Shown one piece after another: positions 8,108 to 17,051 of a stretch of DNA of 64,000 nucleotides. The position numbers were made by a program, and so were the translations under genes. This stretch comes from Kamptonema formosum PCC 10802 (GTDB lineage: Bacteria > Cyanobacteriota > Cyanobacteriia > Cyanobacteriales > Oscillatoriaceae). Numbering within the stretch: position 1 is the first letter of the stretch; every line of letters starts with the position of its first letter. Under the pieces are notes generated by a model. It was not told where the DNA came from. It worked only from the letters and a program-made list of their open reading frames with translations, and did no database searches. The stretch covers positions 747,379-811,378 of the forward strand of contig NZ_KB235948.1 in NCBI RefSeq assembly GCF_000332335.1. Reading direction: 5' to 3'.

Positions 8108-8507
8108 CTAGGAATAGGGCTGTCCTCAATTTTCTGTATGCATTATAACACATTATCTAGCTTTGTCGATAGAATCGACTATTAAATTTCGCCTTTCTTG
8201 AGGGATGCACGCCTTTCGGCTATTAGATAGCTAACACAGGGAACTTGAGGCTTCAGTAGGTACAATGTCGCACCGATAACATTGGGGTTTACGTAATTTC
8301 CTCAGTTCCTGTGAGCAAGTATGGCACTGCTCTCAGAATTGGCAAGGATTCTCAACATTTTCTTAATACTTATGGCAGCAGCTCCATCTTGAAAGGGGGT
8401 GCGTGCGGGGCGCAAGAGGGACTCGATCTCCTGGATAGAGGAGCAGAGAAAATTGAAAATAAGGAGAAATACTGAGGCTTCATCCGGGCTCCATGTTCCC
8501 CCCTAAG
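8108..8507. other. Intergenic stretch without a recognisable gene
   Basis: About 400 bp between the TnpB remnant and the porin stop codon. No open frame with coding character, tRNA or clear terminator was seen. It may include further degraded insertion-sequence DNA. Confidence 0.5.
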
Positions 8508-10385
8508 TTAAAACTCGAAGGTGGTTCTGAGGGTGCCAATAACTGCGTCCTCACTGTCGGCGTTTTGGTTGGGCGCAGTGAGCCAAATCACACCCGGGGT
8601 AATCGAGATATTATCTGTTACCTGATACTTGTAGAAGCCCTCGACGTGGAGCGGGACCTCACCAACTGCGCCCAAGTAGGGTTCCGCACCGACAACAATA
8701 CCGCCCAGGTTGCCTTTCTTGCCCAAGTCGGGGAAGGTGAGGGTGAGGGCATAGTTCCAAACGTCAATCTCGCCGGAATATCCGTCTCCGATTGCCTGGA
8801 CTTGGGTCGCGCCGATCCAGCCGCCAATGCCAAATTTGGGGCTGAGTTTCCAAAACACTTCGCCGCCGTAGGAGTTGGATACGGTTGCGTAGGGGAGGAA
8901 TGTGTTGTACATGACGCCGGTGCCGGTGTACCCGGCAATGCCAAAGAAGGCGCTGTTGTCCCCAAAGGCGAAGTGGCCCGGGCCAAAGTAAGCGCGGTTG
9001 TAGGTGAGCGCTACGCCCAGGTTCTGGCTAGGCTTCCAGGTGAGCTGTGCGGTGGTCGAGGAGTCCCCATTAAACAAACCGTTCCCGGCGCTGGGGATTG
9101 ACGCTTCTCCTGCCAAGTAGCCGGCACTGAGCTGGAGTGAGTCGCTCAGGGTGTAGAGGAACCCCACGCCCGATCCGCCGCCGAGGCGTTTAATCGGATT
9201 TCTCTGGGCAAAGATCGACAGCGTGGTCCTGCCGCCGTCAAAGTCCTCAAAGTGAGGGTTGACACTGGGGGCGTAATCTGCGTGAAGGCCGCCGTAAGCT
9301 TCCACAACGGTTAGCAACTTCTCTCCGACTGGAAACCAGTAGTGGAGCGTTACCAAGCCTACAATCTGGCTATTGTTCCAATCCCCGTACCACTGAGAGG
9401 CTTGGACGCCCTCGCGGGTGCCAAAATCTGGGAAGAAGCTGCCCGGGATTCTGAGCGTGTCGGCAAATTGGGGGGCGCGGCTGTTGCCGGTGGCGATGCG
9501 GGTGACGAGCAAGTCTTTGCCGGTGAAGCTGGTGTTGAGGGTGAGGCGAACTCGCTGCTGGAACACCGGAACGCTATCGCCACCCCCTTCGCCGATGGCG
9601 TCAGTGGCCACAAGATTCACTAACCCGTGCAGCTTGGTGGTGGTGGAGAATTGGTTAGCTTCCAGTTCGGCGGTGCGCGCTTCCAGGGTGTCGGCGCGAC
9701 CCCGCAGTGCCGCCAGTTCTGCCTGAAACTCTTCTGCCAGCCTCTGCAGCGCGGCTAAATCCTGTTTTAAGGCGAGGTTGGACGTGTCGGTGGTTTGAAG
9801 CAGCTGAACGATTCTTTCCAGACAGGCGTTTAAACCGGCAGCGAATTCGTAGCGCGTCATGGCCCGATTTCCCCGGAAGGTGCCGTCAGGATAGCCGGCA
9901 ATGCAGCCGTAGCGCTCCACCAGGTTCTGCAGGGCTTGGAACGCCCAGTCTGCCGGCTGTACGTCGGACAGCTGGGAGACGGAGGTGACTTGCGCCATCG
10001 GATCGCTGTCCCCGCTGGCATCTGTCTCGGGGCTGGCTGGCTCTGGCACCGGCGCTGCTGCCGGTGCCGGCAATTCCGCTGGCAGAGCCGGTGGCGCACC
10101 GGCCACCTCAGTGGCGCTGCCTGGAGCTGCCTGAGTGCTGGCGACGCCGGCTCTATCCGCTGCCGGCCATTCCGCAGGCAGTGCCGGTGGCGCAACTGTG
10201 GCCGACGGCACGGGCTCAGCTTCCGTCGCTTGTGGGGTTAGAGGCTGAGCCGGCGCGAATTTTCCGGTTTGGCCTGCGGGCTCTGCTATTTGCGCCAGCG
10301 CGACCCCACAGACCGCCAAGGTTGCGGCTGAAACTGCTGTACCGGCTAGAAAAAATTTCCACAACACCTGTACCCTCCATTTCAA
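8508..10385 (-). CDS. Cyanobacterial SLH-OprB outer-membrane porin
   Basis: The 625-residue protein has a signal peptide (FFLAGTAVSAATLAVCGVAL, cleavage after ALA near residue 31). A Pro/Ala-rich linker with two similar APPALPAE blocks spans residues 40-125. One SLH domain (QLSDVQPADWAFQALQNLVE ... GYPDGTFRGNRAMTRYEFA, residues ~135-195) anchors the protein to peptidoglycan-linked polymers. A coiled coil (~200-245) and a C-terminal OprB-like beta barrel ending in the aromatic residue F of TFEF follow. These proteins are the major outer-membrane channels of cyanobacteria and pass small solutes or inorganic ions. It is a single gene with no obvious operon partner. The long linker is somewhat unusual. 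Confidence 0.93.
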   Translation of the reverse strand: MKWRVQVLWKFFLAGTAVSAATLAVCGVALAQIAEPAGQTGKFAPAQPLTPQATEAEPVPSATVAPPALPAEWPAADRAGVASTQAAPGSATEVAGAPPALPAELPAPAAAPVPEPASPETDASGDSDPMAQVTSVSQLSDVQPADWAFQALQNLVERYGCIAGYPDGTFRGNRAMTRYEFAAGLNACLERIVQLLQTTDTSNLALKQDLAALQRLAEEFQAELAALRGRADTLEARTAELEANQFSTTTKLHGLVNLVATDAIGEGGGDSVPVFQQRVRLTLNTSFTGKDLLVTRIATGNSRAPQFADTLRIPGSFFPDFGTREGVQASQWYGDWNNSQIVGLVTLHYWFPVGEKLLTVVEAYGGLHADYAPSVNPHFEDFDGGRTTLSIFAQRNPIKRLGGGSGVGFLYTLSDSLQLSAGYLAGEASIPSAGNGLFNGDSSTTAQLTWKPSQNLGVALTYNRAYFGPGHFAFGDNSAFFGIAGYTGTGVMYNTFLPYATVSNSYGGEVFWKLSPKFGIGGWIGATQVQAIGDGYSGEIDVWNYALTLTFPDLGKKGNLGGIVVGAEPYLGAVGEVPLHVEGFYKYQVTDNISITPGVIWLTAPNQNADSEDAVIGTLRTTFEF

Positions 10386-11004
10386 TCCTGTTGCCGGGAT
10401 TCAGCTTGACAAAAGACTGTCTCCCCCGCTCACCCTGTGGCCCAAGCCGGCCCTGCTGACTTTTCAAGCTTCTCGGCTAATGAGGATAATCTCACGGGGT
10501 TTTCGCCCCGCTTCTGACAAGCCTAAGTCATCACTTGCTCTCAATCGTAATACAAGCGTTTCCTCTTGTCGAGGTTTTTCCGCTCCAGAACTGAGAGCTG
10601 ATTTATAAAATAATTGTTAAGCTCCCCCTCGGGGCCAGAACCCGCGAATCTTGCTGCCGGAGGGCTCAGTTTGACCGCTGACCCAGCACAAAAAAAGCCA
10701 GTTTCTTGTGGCTTCACTTTTTCTTTATAAAGCAGCTGTGATACTTTTCCTGACGGAAAGGATATACTGTTTATTTTGGCTAGCTTTTTTTTCAATTACA
10801 GACATTTCACAGTTCGCGCCCGGGCTAGCCGGCAGCCTCAAACCACCCTACTGTGGGGAAACGGGGCTTGTCAGCGGCTGCGGCAGCAGTAGATATAATT
10901 TCCTATTGTCACCCCCTATTCTTGTTTACCGGCACTCTCGGGGAGCCAAAACACTGTCAGGCTCTGCCCATATCTGGCAGGATTCCGCTTGATTGCTTTT
11001 TTCT
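10386..11004. other. Long intergenic region upstream of the porin
   Basis: No convincing gene. An 84-codon minus-strand frame (10541-10795) has no homology signal, and a terminator-like hairpin lies inside it. This space probably holds the porin promoter and leader. Confidence 0.5.
10688..10735. terminator. Possible bidirectional terminator hairpin
   Basis: AAGCCA and TGGCTT form a 6-bp stem around an 8-nt loop. It is flanked by a run of A on one side (T-tract on the minus strand) and CACTTTTTC on the other. It is weak and lies in the leader region of the porin gene, so it could also be an attenuator. Confidence 0.35.
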
Positions 11005-11192
11005 TCTAGCAGCAGCCACTTAGGGAGCGCACATTCCGGATCTCTGGAGGTCTGGAGCTCAGGAGCGGGGGATCGGGGGCGAAGGAGGCTGCGGCGTACC
11101 GCAAGCCCTAACACCCTGCAAGCGCTAACCCTATCAGCGATGAGATATCTGGAGCTGCCTGGGATGTCCTAAACTAACTGCCTAGGGCTATA
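11005..11192. repeat. MITE-like element, family A (divergent copy)
   Basis: The left end TCTAGCAGCAGCCACTTAGG and right end GATGTCCTAAACTAACTGCC then TAGGGCTATA match the family A termini with several changes. The interior of about 130 bp has no coding capacity. Confidence 0.55.
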
Positions 11193-11242
11193 AAAGTATA
11201 GTATTCACACGTATTTCTCAAGGGGAGGCTCTCCCTGAGAGG

Positions 11243-11342
11243 CGGTTTGTAAAGAGAATATGAAGGGGCGTGCTGGTGAGCGGAGCCCCCGCGCCCCCCT
11301 TGTTCAGGGGAGTTGGGGGGAGCTTGTTTTCTTTACAAACCG
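11243..11342. repeat. 100-bp inverted-repeat element touching the end of the tandem PFK gene
   Basis: CGGTTTGTAAAGAGAA at 11243 is mirrored by TTTTCTTTACAAACCG ending at 11342. The interior is G/C-rich (GCCCCCGCGCCCCCC). It ends three bases before the stop codon of the phosphofructokinase gene. It has the form of a small non-autonomous mobile element. Confidence 0.65.
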
Positions 11343-11345
11343 GCA

Positions 11346-13604
11346 TTAAGAGTCGCAGACGCCGGCAGTCTGGCAAGCGCCGGCTGCCGGTTGGGAGAGA
11401 ATTCGGGAAATCAGCTGCCAGTCCAGCCACCACTGGTGTTTGGGGCGCTGGCGCTCTTTGTCCACCATGCGGGGGAAGTCGCCGAGGTCGAAGAACTGGG
11501 TCTGACCTGCTTGCAACCCGATAAAGGCACTGGCGGGTGAAGCCTTTTGAGCTTCTTGGATGAGAAAGTCGAGGCTTTTGGCAGCGAATCGGGTAGCTTG
11601 GATGCGGTCGAAGGGCGAGGGGTCGCCTCCCTGCTGCAAGTGGCCCAAAATAGCTTTGCGGACTTGGAACACCTGCTGGCCTTCTTCTGCAAACAGAGCG
11701 CTAATGAAATCGGAATTGTAGACGGGATTGGCATTTTCGTTGCAAATCACCAAGCCCACCCGTTTGCCGCGCTTGAAGCCGTCGATCAGGTAGGACAAGT
11801 CGCGCTGCAGGTGAGAGAGGGTGATGCCCTCTTCGTTGAGGTAGACTTGCTCAGCGCCGGTGGCCAGACCGCTCATCAGGGCCAAATAGCCGCAGTAGCG
11901 GCCCATTACTTCAACGATAAAGCAGCGGTTGGAGGCGACAGCGGACTGCTTAATCTTGTCTACCGCTTGAGTGATATTGTTGAGAGCCGTATCGGCACCG
12001 ACGCTGAGTTCGGAACCGGGGAGGTTGTTGTCGATACTCGCCGGCACGCAGAGGATGGGAATGCTGAAGGCGGGGAAGGTGTCCCGCTGGGCGTAGAGTT
12101 CGTAGGCCGCTTCGTACCCCACCCAGCCGCCAATGACCAGCAATCCTTGGATGTTGTGCGCTTCTATCTGTCGGGCGATCGCATAGAAATCTCTAGCTTT
12201 GGGAATTTTGCGGCTGGTTCCCAGTTCGGAGCCGCCGGTGGTGGCCCAGCCCCTGACGCTCAGCCAGTCGAGCTGTTTGATGTTGCCTTCCACCAGTCCC
12301 CGGAAACCGTGTTCGATTCCCAGGACAGTGTGGCCTTTGTCGATGCCGAGGCGCACGAATGCCCGCACTGCAGTGTTCATTCCTGGTGCGGCGGAGCCGG
12401 CGTTGAGCACGGCGAGGCGCAGGGATTTCTGGCCGGGTTGCGGGGGGCGCGGCTTGGCTTGCATCAGGGTCTGCAGGGTGTGGTAGGCTTCTTTGAAGCT
12501 GTTTCCCCGCAGTTCCATTGCTCTGTCGTACTCCCCCTTTGCGATCGCACCGGCGACGGCCTGAGTCCGCTCCACGCAGTGCATCAGGGGGGAGTGAAGG
12601 ATGCGGTTCCCCCGCATGCCGGTGAGCACCGGCTCGGATTGCGGTGAGCCTTCCAGAATGTACTCGACGGCGGCGTGACCGAGCATGGTGCTCAAATTGC
12701 GGTCGAAGACGCTGGGCGCTCCGCCGCGCTGCACGTGACCCAAAATCGTGACGCGGGTGTCCTCATCGAGCCGGTCTTCCAGGAGTTCTTTGATAGACTG
12801 GGCGCTGATTGGATTCCCGTGCCGGTCTCTGGCACCTTCTGCGACAATCACAATACTGTCCCGCCGTCCCGACTCCCGTCCCGTTTTCAGCACCTGGCAC
12901 ATCTGCTCCTCCCAACTGTCATCCGGAGGAGGGGATTCGGGAATGAACACCCAGTCTGCGCCGGTGGCGAGCGCCCCCATGAGCGCCAAATAGCCGCAGT
13001 TGCGCCCCATGACTTCTACGACAAAGGTGCGCTGGTGGCTGGCGGCGGTGGAGGAAATGGCGTCAACTGCTTCGGTAATCCGGTGCAGGGCTGTGTCAGT
13101 GCCGAGGGTCATGTCGCTTCCGTACATGTCATTATCTATGGAAGCAGGCAGTCCGACAATCACCAGAGCGGGGTGACAGTCCGCTTCTTCCTGGGTAATC
13201 TCGCCGGCTTGCACCAGTTCCTTCAGCAGTTCTGGCCATTCGGACCGGAAGACATCTGCGCCGGTGAGACTCCCGTCTCCCCCGATCACGACTAAGGCGT
13301 CGATAGCGTATTGCAGGAGGTTGCGGGCTGCTTTCAGGCGTCCTTCCCGGGTGCGGAAAGCTTTGCAGCGAGCGGAGCCGATCGCTGTTCCGCCTTTGTG
13401 CAAGATGCCCCCCACGCTGTCCCAGCTCAGGAGGCAGATGCGATCGCCCCCCTCTACCATGCCTTGGTAGCCTTCATAGATAGCGCACACTTCGACTTGA
13501 CGCTCTAGGGCGGTGCGCACGACCGACCTGACTGCTGCGTTCATTCCCGGCGAGTCGCCGCCGCTGGTTAACACGCCTATCCGTTTTGTACAATGCACTG
13601 CCAT
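11346..13604 (-). CDS. Tandem (double-domain) ATP-dependent 6-phosphofructokinase
   Basis: The 752-residue product is two fused PFK modules, about twice the usual bacterial length and like the eukaryotic arrangement. The N-half (1-~380) has [20 protein letters not shown], the ATP-type motif GGDGS (108-112), catalytic PASIDND (153-159) and MGRNCGYLAL. It should convert fructose-6-phosphate and ATP to fructose-1,6-bisphosphate. The C-half (~395-752) keeps the fold but has GGWVG (492-496) in place of GGDGS and PASIDNN (521-527), so it lost the Mg/ATP-binding aspartate. It is probably regulatory, as in animal and fungal PFK. The other PFK gene is 2 kb away (15587-16807). A mobile repeat lies 3 bp past the stop. 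Confidence 0.92.
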   Translation of the reverse strand: MAVHCTKRIGVLTSGGDSPGMNAAVRSVVRTALERQVEVCAIYEGYQGMVEGGDRICLLSWDSVGGILHKGGTAIGSARCKAFRTREGRLKAARNLLQYAIDALVVIGGDGSLTGADVFRSEWPELLKELVQAGEITQEEADCHPALVIVGLPASIDNDMYGSDMTLGTDTALHRITEAVDAISSTAASHQRTFVVEVMGRNCGYLALMGALATGADWVFIPESPPPDDSWEEQMCQVLKTGRESGRRDSIVIVAEGARDRHGNPISAQSIKELLEDRLDEDTRVTILGHVQRGGAPSVFDRNLSTMLGHAAVEYILEGSPQSEPVLTGMRGNRILHSPLMHCVERTQAVAGAIAKGEYDRAMELRGNSFKEAYHTLQTLMQAKPRPPQPGQKSLRLAVLNAGSAAPGMNTAVRAFVRLGIDKGHTVLGIEHGFRGLVEGNIKQLDWLSVRGWATTGGSELGTSRKIPKARDFYAIARQIEAHNIQGLLVIGGWVGYEAAYELYAQRDTFPAFSIPILCVPASIDNNLPGSELSVGADTALNNITQAVDKIKQSAVASNRCFIVEVMGRYCGYLALMSGLATGAEQVYLNEEGITLSHLQRDLSYLIDGFKRGKRVGLVICNENANPVYNSDFISALFAEEGQQVFQVRKAILGHLQQGGDPSPFDRIQATRFAAKSLDFLIQEAQKASPASAFIGLQAGQTQFFDLGDFPRMVDKERQRPKHQWWLDWQLISRILSQPAAGACQTAGVCDS

Positions 13605-14132
13605 ACGGTACCCGTTTTACACTCTATAGCGTTCGCTCGGCACGCCAAGCCGCAAATTTCTCCCGGGACAGTTCCAGCAAAACGCCCTTTTTTCCGCACT
13701 CGCTGCTGCCGTCTGGCTGCTGGCAAGGCCGGCACTTGCCCGGGAAAAGAATTTTTACCAAAACTAGGATAGAGGGTGCCGGCAAGTTGGGGTCTATTCT
13801 TTTAAGTTTTTTAACGATCTGCCCCCCAGTTCGCCTCCAGCAGCTGATATTGTAGAGTTGGGATTCATCGCCTTCCCGACAGTCTGCGCCATAAGGATGC
13901 CACCGGACATGATATCAGACAGGATTCAAGTCGTGATGGCAAACTGGGCGGTTCTGGCGGTTCGATGGGGTTAAGGGAGGATAAAGAAAAGGAAATGAGT
14001 GCGGGTGGGGTTCTCCCGCCCCTGCAAGGAATCAAAAATGCGATCGTTTCTTGACATTGAGGCCAATAAGCGGGCAGCATCCCACTTTGGTAAATAGGAT
14101 ATTGAGGTGGGTGACGCCCGCAGTACGCCACC
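13605..14132. other. Intergenic region between the tandem PFK and the serpin
   Basis: No gene with coding support. Near the serpin stop (14107-14136) is GTAGGGTGGCGTACTGCGGG on the minus strand, a dispersed cyanobacterial repeat that contains the serpin stop codon. Confidence 0.5.
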
Positions 14133-15419
14133 CTACTGCGGCTCTACAATTGACCCCATTAACACAATGCTTCCCGTTCGATTGTCTACAATAGCACAAA
14201 AAAAAGGCCGGTCAGCAATCATCTGAAACCGTTTAGGAGGGGGTGAGACTTTCGACGCCGCTTTGGCTGTTCCGCGAGGGATTTCTGGTTCTTTGCTGGC
14301 TTTTTCGCTGACTGTCACAAAGGTTTTCTGTTGGATTCGGTCAAGAAAAACCTGGGGGGCCATATCAGAAAAGTCAGCCCGATCCCGCTCGAAGGCTACT
14401 CCCATCCCCAAGGCGGTCAGTGCTGTGTTAAGGTCGGTGTCAGATTCCAGTTTTAAGCGGGGCAGCTGGATCTGCCCCTGCTGGACGCTAAAGGACGTTA
14501 TCCATTTTTGCCAGTTTTCCGGGGTGAGGTTTTTATAGAATTCCGCGAGACTTGACCCGGGCTTTGGCAGAAAGACTTGCAGGCTAAACCGGCGGTCGCC
14601 ATAAGGCAAACTGACCGCTTGGAACTGCTCAGTTTCATAATAGCTGTACCACCCCTCTCCAGACATGACTGGGTGCTGCTTTTTGCGACCGTCAAGCAGC
14701 GTAAAGAAACGCTCTCCAGTCTCTAGCTTGTTCAAGGAATCCGCCCACACCCCCTGGAAGGAAACGGCGCTGGTGAGGAACAGCACGGTATCGGGCTGTA
14801 TTGTGCCGGTGCCCCCACTGATTTTCCCCCGGGTGCAGTGCTTGAACCAGCTATCTATCGCAGGTTTTGTTTTGGCACCGGCAAAATCCACCCCTGTCAC
14901 CTTGGCGCTGTAGAAATCGCGAGATTTCTGGATAAAGTCCTCTTTTAAAAGCACTCTCTGATTTGCCCAGAGGGCATTCCCCAGCGAGATAGCAATTTCC
15001 GGTTCGGCTCTCACCAGACCGGCTTGCCAGATGGCACTGGCTTGGTTTAGGGAGTTTGGGTCTGTAAGCTCTAACTCTAGAACCCTAGCCATTGCTTGTT
15101 GGGTTTCGCCACCGGCACCATTATAGAGCATCGAGAGTCCGAGCGCAATGCCGGCGGGCGAGACAAACACATTTTTGCCGCTGTTCTCTTTGAGGAGTTG
15201 TGAGAAGAGTTTGAAGCTAAACCGCGTGTTGGCAGCAACTAGCTTGGGGTCAACCGGTTTCTCGCTCATCCAGGACAGCGGTCGGCTGACTTGGCCAGTG
15301 CACTGCCAGGAGTCAATCGCTGGCTTAACAGCTGTCATGGCGAACCAGATTGAGATGCCCAGAAAGGCTGCCAGGGAGGCGGCGAGAGCTATTCTTTTTT
15401 TGGGCCGGCGATTTTTCAT
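14133..15419 (-). CDS. Serpin-family protein with N-terminal membrane/export segment
   Basis: The product has 428 residues. Residues 1-30 are basic followed by a hydrophobic segment (IALAASLAAFLGISIWFAM), a signal anchor or signal peptide. The serpin fold is clear from NVFVSPAGIALGLSMLYNGA, FLTSAVSFQGVW, VSLPYGDRRFSLQVFLPK, and the C-terminal DRPFFCAIVDNRTGSIVLMG. Inhibitory serpins carry a small-residue hinge (EEGTEAAAAT) before the reactive loop. Here the corresponding stretch is SEKASKEPEIPRGTAKAASK (371-390), with Lys, Pro and Glu in the hinge. Suicide protease inhibition is therefore doubtful, and a non-inhibitory role is possible. It lies between two phosphofructokinase genes, on the same strand. 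Its stop codon falls in a dispersed repeat. Confidence 0.9.
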   Translation of the reverse strand: MKNRRPKKRIALAASLAAFLGISIWFAMTAVKPAIDSWQCTGQVSRPLSWMSEKPVDPKLVAANTRFSFKLFSQLLKENSGKNVFVSPAGIALGLSMLYNGAGGETQQAMARVLELELTDPNSLNQASAIWQAGLVRAEPEIAISLGNALWANQRVLLKEDFIQKSRDFYSAKVTGVDFAGAKTKPAIDSWFKHCTRGKISGGTGTIQPDTVLFLTSAVSFQGVWADSLNKLETGERFFTLLDGRKKQHPVMSGEGWYSYYETEQFQAVSLPYGDRRFSLQVFLPKPGSSLAEFYKNLTPENWQKWITSFSVQQGQIQLPRLKLESDTDLNTALTALGMGVAFERDRADFSDMAPQVFLDRIQQKTFVTVSEKASKEPEIPRGTAKAASKVSPPPKRFQMIADRPFFCAIVDNRTGSIVLMGSIVEPQ

Positions 15420-15487
15420 GCCGAGAGAGATTTGGCTTTTCTATGAAAGATTTGCATTTCTTAGTATAATCTATTCTGAAGGATATG

Positions 15488-15635
15488 ACAAACCGGGTTT
15501 CTGAATCTACCTTTCGGGGGAGATGAAAAAGTTGTCACAGAAACCCGGTTTCTTGGGGGCGGGGGCTGAGAAACAGGGTTTCTGATTTAACATTTCGAGT
15601 TAGATGAAAAAGTTGTGATAGAAACCCGGTTTCTA
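15488..15635. repeat. Cluster of AGAAACCCGGTTTCT palindromes (family C)
   Basis: AAACCGGGTTTCT, AGAAACCCGGTTTCT, GAAACAGGGTTTCT and GAAACCCGGTTTCT recur within 150 bp. They are separated by related GATGAAAAAGTTGT segments. The rightmost copy runs into the 3' end of the phosphofructokinase gene and supplies its last codons. Other copies lie near 16.9, 48.7, 57.7, 58.6, 62.7 and 63.5 kb. Confidence 0.85.
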
Positions 15636-16807
15636 GGTTCACCGTTGAGAGAGGGCGTCAAGTCCCCGACATAAATGCCGAGGGACCGCGCAGTTTGCAC
15701 CATAAAGCCATTGGGGTTTACCGGCGACGGACAGCGATTTTCCCGATGGCACTTTCTCACTAAATCAATCACCTGATCTAGCGGTTCAGTCTGAACTTCT
15801 CCGTTTCGCCACACCACCAGCCGGTTGTACTCCTGATTGGCGATTAAATCCACCGCCGCTCTGCCAAAAGAGGTCGCCAGCAGCCTGTCTGCAGAGGTAG
15901 GAGTTCCGCTGCGCTGCAAGTGACCGAGAACCGTGACGCGAGTGTCCACCTCATCCATACCGCAGAACTGCTTGCGATCGAGAGCGCAGAGTTTGTTGCT
16001 GTAGTCTTTAATCTGCTTGGCTAAATACTCGCCTATCGACTTTTCTTTTTTCCCTTCGTAATTTTTGACGCCCTCCGCAACAACCACTAAGGCAAATTTG
16101 CGCTTTTCGTGACGGAATGAGGCAATTGTCTCGCAAATTTCCTCCAGCACAGCATCATTCAGGGTGGGAGTCAGTTCCGGAATCAAAATGATATCCGCCC
16201 CACCGGCAATCCCGGAGTGGAGCGCCAAGTGCCCCGCATCCCGCCCCATCACCTCAACCACCATGACGCGCTCGTGAGATGCTGCTGTGAAAGTTAGGTC
16301 GTAAAGCGCTTCTGTCACAGTGTCCACCGCCGTGTCGAATCCGACTGACCGCTCTGTAAACGGAACGTCGTTATCGATAGTTTTGGGGATTCCGATCAGG
16401 TTCCAGTTTCCTTTCTGTGCTAAATTGTAGATAATATCCAAACTCCCATCTCCCCCGATGGCAATTAAGCCATCCAGCTGCAAGAGTTCGTAGCCCTTAA
16501 TAATATCGTCCGCAAACTTGTCCGTGTCTCCTTTGCTGAGGGAGCCGAGAACGCTACCGCTGAGGAATTGCAAGACATCTAGCCCCTGAAGCAATCCCGG
16601 AATATTGTAGCCGTGCTCTTTTAACTTCAGGTCTTCTGGCTTGGTGTTGGCTCTGGCTACTTCTATTAAGCCATCAGTTCCGTAGGGGATACCGTACACC
16701 TCCCAGCCTTGGCGCGTGGAACATTTGACGACTGAGCGGATTACGGCATTTAAACCCGGACAGTCCCCCCCACTGGTGAGGACACCGATTCGTTTTGGCC
16801 TGCTCAT
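15587..16807 (-). CDS. pfkA: ATP-dependent 6-phosphofructokinase (single-domain)
   Basis: The 406-residue protein has [20 protein letters not shown] at its N-terminus, GGDGS (118-122), the catalytic PKTIDND (141-147), [10 protein letters not shown], and the effector-side [13 protein letters not shown]. The Gly after GGD indicates ATP as phosphoryl donor. The Lys in PKTIDND is typical of the PPi-PFK-related branch in which ATP users also occur. It would catalyse the committing step of glycolysis in the cytoplasm, supplying glycogen-derived carbon in the dark. The last ~14 codons ([12 protein letters not shown] and stop) are encoded by a family C repeat, so the native C-terminus has probably been replaced. 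The start has AGGAAG upstream. Confidence 0.92.
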   Translation of the reverse strand: MSRPKRIGVLTSGGDCPGLNAVIRSVVKCSTRQGWEVYGIPYGTDGLIEVARANTKPEDLKLKEHGYNIPGLLQGLDVLQFLSGSVLGSLSKGDTDKFADDIIKGYELLQLDGLIAIGGDGSLDIIYNLAQKGNWNLIGIPKTIDNDVPFTERSVGFDTAVDTVTEALYDLTFTAASHERVMVVEVMGRDAGHLALHSGIAGGADIILIPELTPTLNDAVLEEICETIASFRHEKRKFALVVVAEGVKNYEGKKEKSIGEYLAKQIKDYSNKLCALDRKQFCGMDEVDTRVTVLGHLQRSGTPTSADRLLATSFGRAAVDLIANQEYNRLVVWRNGEVQTEPLDQVIDLVRKCHRENRCPSPVNPNGFMVQTARSLGIYVGDLTPSLNGEPRNRVSITTFSSNSKC

Positions 16808-16916
16808 AACTTCCTCTTCCTAAGCTGGTTGAGTTTCTACTCTAGGTATAGACTTATTTTTGGAAATCGTCCAGGTGCCGGCGATACCAACTCGCTTAAA
16901 TTTTTGTTAATTAACC

Positions 16917-17035
16917 AAGAAACCGGGTTTCTCAAGCCACCTTTCGGGTGGGATGCCAAGGGGATTCCAGAAACCCGGTTTCTGGGCTAGGTGGGCTAAG
17001 AAACCGGGTTTCGCCGAAGTTACCCGGTTTCTGGG
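16917..17035. repeat. Cluster of AAACCGGGTTTCT palindromes (family C)
   Basis: Four copies in alternating orientation lie between the DHOD-like gene and the phosphofructokinase gene, ending within 20 bp of the DHOD-like stop codon. Confidence 0.8.
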
Positions 17036-17051
17036 CTGCGTTTCAGGACTC

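Noticed and set aside
10541-10795. Possible 84-residue gene upstream of the porin
   Set aside because: No family match, a hairpin lies within it, and coding character is weak. Kept as intergenic.
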